Assembly: GCA_934663775.1 (NCBI GenBank)
Contig: CAKUKU010000015.1
Coordinates: forward strand, 1 to 52,153
DNA from: an uncultured Ellagibacter sp.
GTDB lineage: Bacteria; Actinomycetota; Coriobacteriia; Coriobacteriales; Eggerthellaceae
DNA length: 52,153 nucleotides
Reading direction: 5' to 3'
Under the pieces are notes generated by a model. The model was not told the DNA's origin. It worked only from the letters and a program-made list of their open reading frames with translations, and ran no database searches. Numbering within the stretch: position 1 is the first letter of the stretch; every line of letters starts with the position of its first letter. The position numbers and the translations under genes are program-made. Shown one piece after another: positions 50,449 through 52,153 of the stretch.

Positions 50449-51957
50449 CTATCCTTCAAAGCTCTTGGCGCGCAAATCAGCGGCCAGGCGGGCGATTTCC
50501 GGTAAAAATTCCGAACCGTTACAGGATACCACGGCCACATGCGCACCTGCGGCTTTTTCGATATCCGCAAGCGTCATGTCGTCGAGCGTCACCCCGTCAT
50601 CGTTGAAGACGACGCGAGGGATGCAGAAGAGGGCGAGCGGCGAGTCGCTCGAAGCGGGCGAGTCGGCGTCTTCAAGCGAGGCCGGCTCATCGAGCGGCCC
50701 CTCCCGCAAGGCGTCCTCCCGAATCGCGCGCACGATGTCGCAGCCGCAAAGAAGCCCCGTCACGTCGACGTTGCCGCCGAAGAAGTCGTTTTTCACGAAC
50801 AGCGGGCGAACGATTCCCGCCACGGCGCTTTCCCCCAGAAGGCGTGCCGCGAAACCGCGCGTCGCGTACCCGAACACCACGAGCGCCCGCGCGTTCACCT
50901 CGCGAAGCGCACGCGCGCAAGCAACATCGGCGCCCGCCTCCTCAGCGCGCCGCCAGTCATCGGCGAACGAGCGCACGATCCCCACACCGTCTTCAAACAT
51001 GTCGAAATCGCCGTAGCAACTTGCGTCGGGGAGGTTTTCCAGCAGCGCGTCCCCGTAGGCATTGCAGTAGAACTCGTCGGCGGCATGGGCCCAAAGGGTC
51101 CCGCGTTCAGCCAGCGCGCGTTCCTGAACAGGCTTTATGATCTCCATCGCGCGATAGGCGGCGTCGGGGTCGTCGAAGCTTTTCGTAAAACACGTCTGGT
51201 GCTTGGTGAACCCGAGCGGGACGATGCAGACATCGAGGATCCCCGGCCGCGCATAGGCCCACTCGAGCGTCTCGCGCAGCACTTCCCCGTCGTTCTCGTC
51301 GGGCATGAGAACGATCTGCGCGTGGAATTCGATGCCGGCGGCGAGCAGGCGGTCGAGCACCTCGATGCCATGGGCGGCGTGCTTGCCGATGATGCGGCGG
51401 CGGACCTCGGGGTTCGAGGCGTGCAGCGACACGCGCAGGGGGCTGATGTGCTGCTCGATGATGCGCGCCTCGTCTTCGGCGGAGAGGTTCGTGAAGGTGA
51501 CAAACGTGCCCGCGAGAAAGCTCAGGCGGAAGTCGTCGTCGCGCAGCGTGAGGGACGCCCGCATGTCGTCGGGGAGCTGGCGCATGAAGCAGAAGATGCA
51601 GGCGTTGCGGCACTGCTTCACCCCGTCGAACACCACGCCTTCAAACTCGAATCCCCAGTCCTCGCCCTCGTCGCGGAAAAGTTCGACCTCCCCCACCTCG
51701 CCGTCGAGGTCGATGTACCCCACCGTGATCTCGTCTTCGGCGGAAAGCCAGCGCCAATCGATCAGGTCGCGCACGGGCTCGCCGTCGACCGTGGTGATGA
51801 AGCAGCCGGGTTCGAATCCTGCGTCGTCGGCAGGGCTTTCGGGAGCAACGTACGCGATTTCGGCGCGGGGCGGAAGCTTTTTGCGCGCACGCGAACCTGC
51901 CGCGCGCGCATTGCCCGCAGCTTCGCGATCGATGTCTTTCGAGGGGTATACCGCCAC
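50449..51957 (-). CDS. DUF512 protein with PDZ and radical-SAM-like domains
   Basis: A 502-residue protein of the DUF512 family, usually beside der. An N-terminal PDZ-like region (about 30-100: APESPADDAGFEPGCFITTV) is followed by CRNACIFCFMRQLP, a radical SAM CxxxCxxC motif, then RVSLHASNPEVRRRI and a DUF512 region (HAADEFYCNAYGD, GFAARLLGE). An acidic insertion (EGPLDEPASLEDADSPASSD) lies near residue 440. Function unknown; relatives are proposed Fe-S oxidoreductases. GTG 51957 is chosen because GGAAAGGA lies 9 nt upstream; ATG 51993 and GTG 52017 lack ribosome sites. Confidence 0.88.
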   Translation of the reverse strand: MAVYPSKDIDREAAGNARAAGSRARKKLPPRAEIAYVAPESPADDAGFEPGCFITTVDGEPVRDLIDWRWLSAEDEITVGYIDLDGEVGEVELFRDEGEDWGFEFEGVVFDGVKQCRNACIFCFMRQLPDDMRASLTLRDDDFRLSFLAGTFVTFTNLSAEDEARIIEQHISPLRVSLHASNPEVRRRIIGKHAAHGIEVLDRLLAAGIEFHAQIVLMPDENDGEVLRETLEWAYARPGILDVCIVPLGFTKHQTCFTKSFDDPDAAYRAMEIIKPVQERALAERGTLWAHAADEFYCNAYGDALLENLPDASCYGDFDMFEDGVGIVRSFADDWRRAEEAGADVACARALREVNARALVVFGYATRGFAARLLGESAVAGIVRPLFVKNDFFGGNVDVTGLLCGCDIVRAIREDALREGPLDEPASLEDADSPASSDSPLALFCIPRVVFNDDGVTLDDMTLADIEKAAGAHVAVVSCNGSEFLPEIARLAADLRAKSFEG

Positions 51958-52040
51958 CCGCGAAAATCCTTTCCCCTGTTGCGTTTTTCTCATGCTAGAC
52001 AAAAACAAGCGGAGCACGCGCGAGAGAGACGCGCGAGCAT

Positions 52041-52065
52041 GAAAAAAGCCCGCTTTCGCGGGCTT
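52041..52065 (-). terminator. Rho-independent terminator of the tRNA-Asp gene
   Basis: AAGCCCGC (52046-52053), TTTC loop, GCGGGCTT (52058-52065), followed on the - strand by a run of T. It lies between tRNA-Asp and the DUF512 gene. Confidence 0.92.
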
Positions 52066-52076
52066 CGCAATTCGAA

Positions 52077-52153
<77 letters not shown>

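Overview
The window is about 52 kb of GC-rich bacterial chromosome, starting inside a tRNA-Leu gene and ending at the first base of a tRNA-Asp gene. High GC, the gene order around recG-rsmD-[DivIVA-like]-DUF177-rpmF-plsX-rnc-smc-ftsY, Tat-type lipoprotein solute-binding proteins, SLH-anchored wall proteins and a C-type (zinc-ribbon) L28 fit a monoderm actinobacterium, most likely Coriobacteriia/Eggerthellaceae. The genus is not established. All similarity statements come from reading the translations; no search was run.

Region 1 (1-14090, + strand): tRNA-Leu end, serine/threonine symporter SstT, then a metal or chelate acquisition locus. It holds a FecCD-type permease, its ATPase, a Tat/lipoprotein substrate-binding protein, an Ig-like membrane-anchored surface protein, a 1299-residue SLH protein, a MotA/TolQ/ExbB channel protein, a DUF2149 protein with an ExbD-like membrane segment, and a separately promoted second SLH protein. 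This is the most interesting part: it looks like an ion-motive-force motor joined to wall-anchored proteins and an ABC importer in an organism expected to have no outer membrane.

Region 2 (14091-27520, - strand): ftsY, then a complete dipeptide/oligopeptide ABC operon (oppABCDF order), then smc, rnc, plsX and rpmF. Region 3 (27521-31348): a divergent LysR / MFS transporter / alpha-beta hydrolase cassette. The opp operon and this cassette each interrupt a normally conserved housekeeping run (smc-ftsY and DUF177-rpmF).

Region 4 (31349-42700, mostly - strand): DUF177, a DivIVA/SepIVA-like coiled-coil protein, rsmD, recG, a nested inverted-repeat element, fakA-like DAK2 kinase, Asp23 protein, rpmB (+), zinc-ribbon coiled-coil protein, Nif3-family protein, PHP phosphatase, cysteine desulfurase and ribulose-phosphate epimerase.

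Region 5 (42701-47338, mixed strands): an O6-alkylguanine transferase homologue whose active-site Cys is replaced by Asp, a VanZ-RDD gene with an in-frame TGA running into an NAD(P)HX epimerase gene, a flavin reductase-rubredoxin protein under a near-perfect Fur-type box, a GNAT acetyltransferase and an AT-rich gap. Region 6 (47339-52153, - strand): gpsA, plsY, der and a DUF512/radical-SAM protein, ending in tRNA-Asp.
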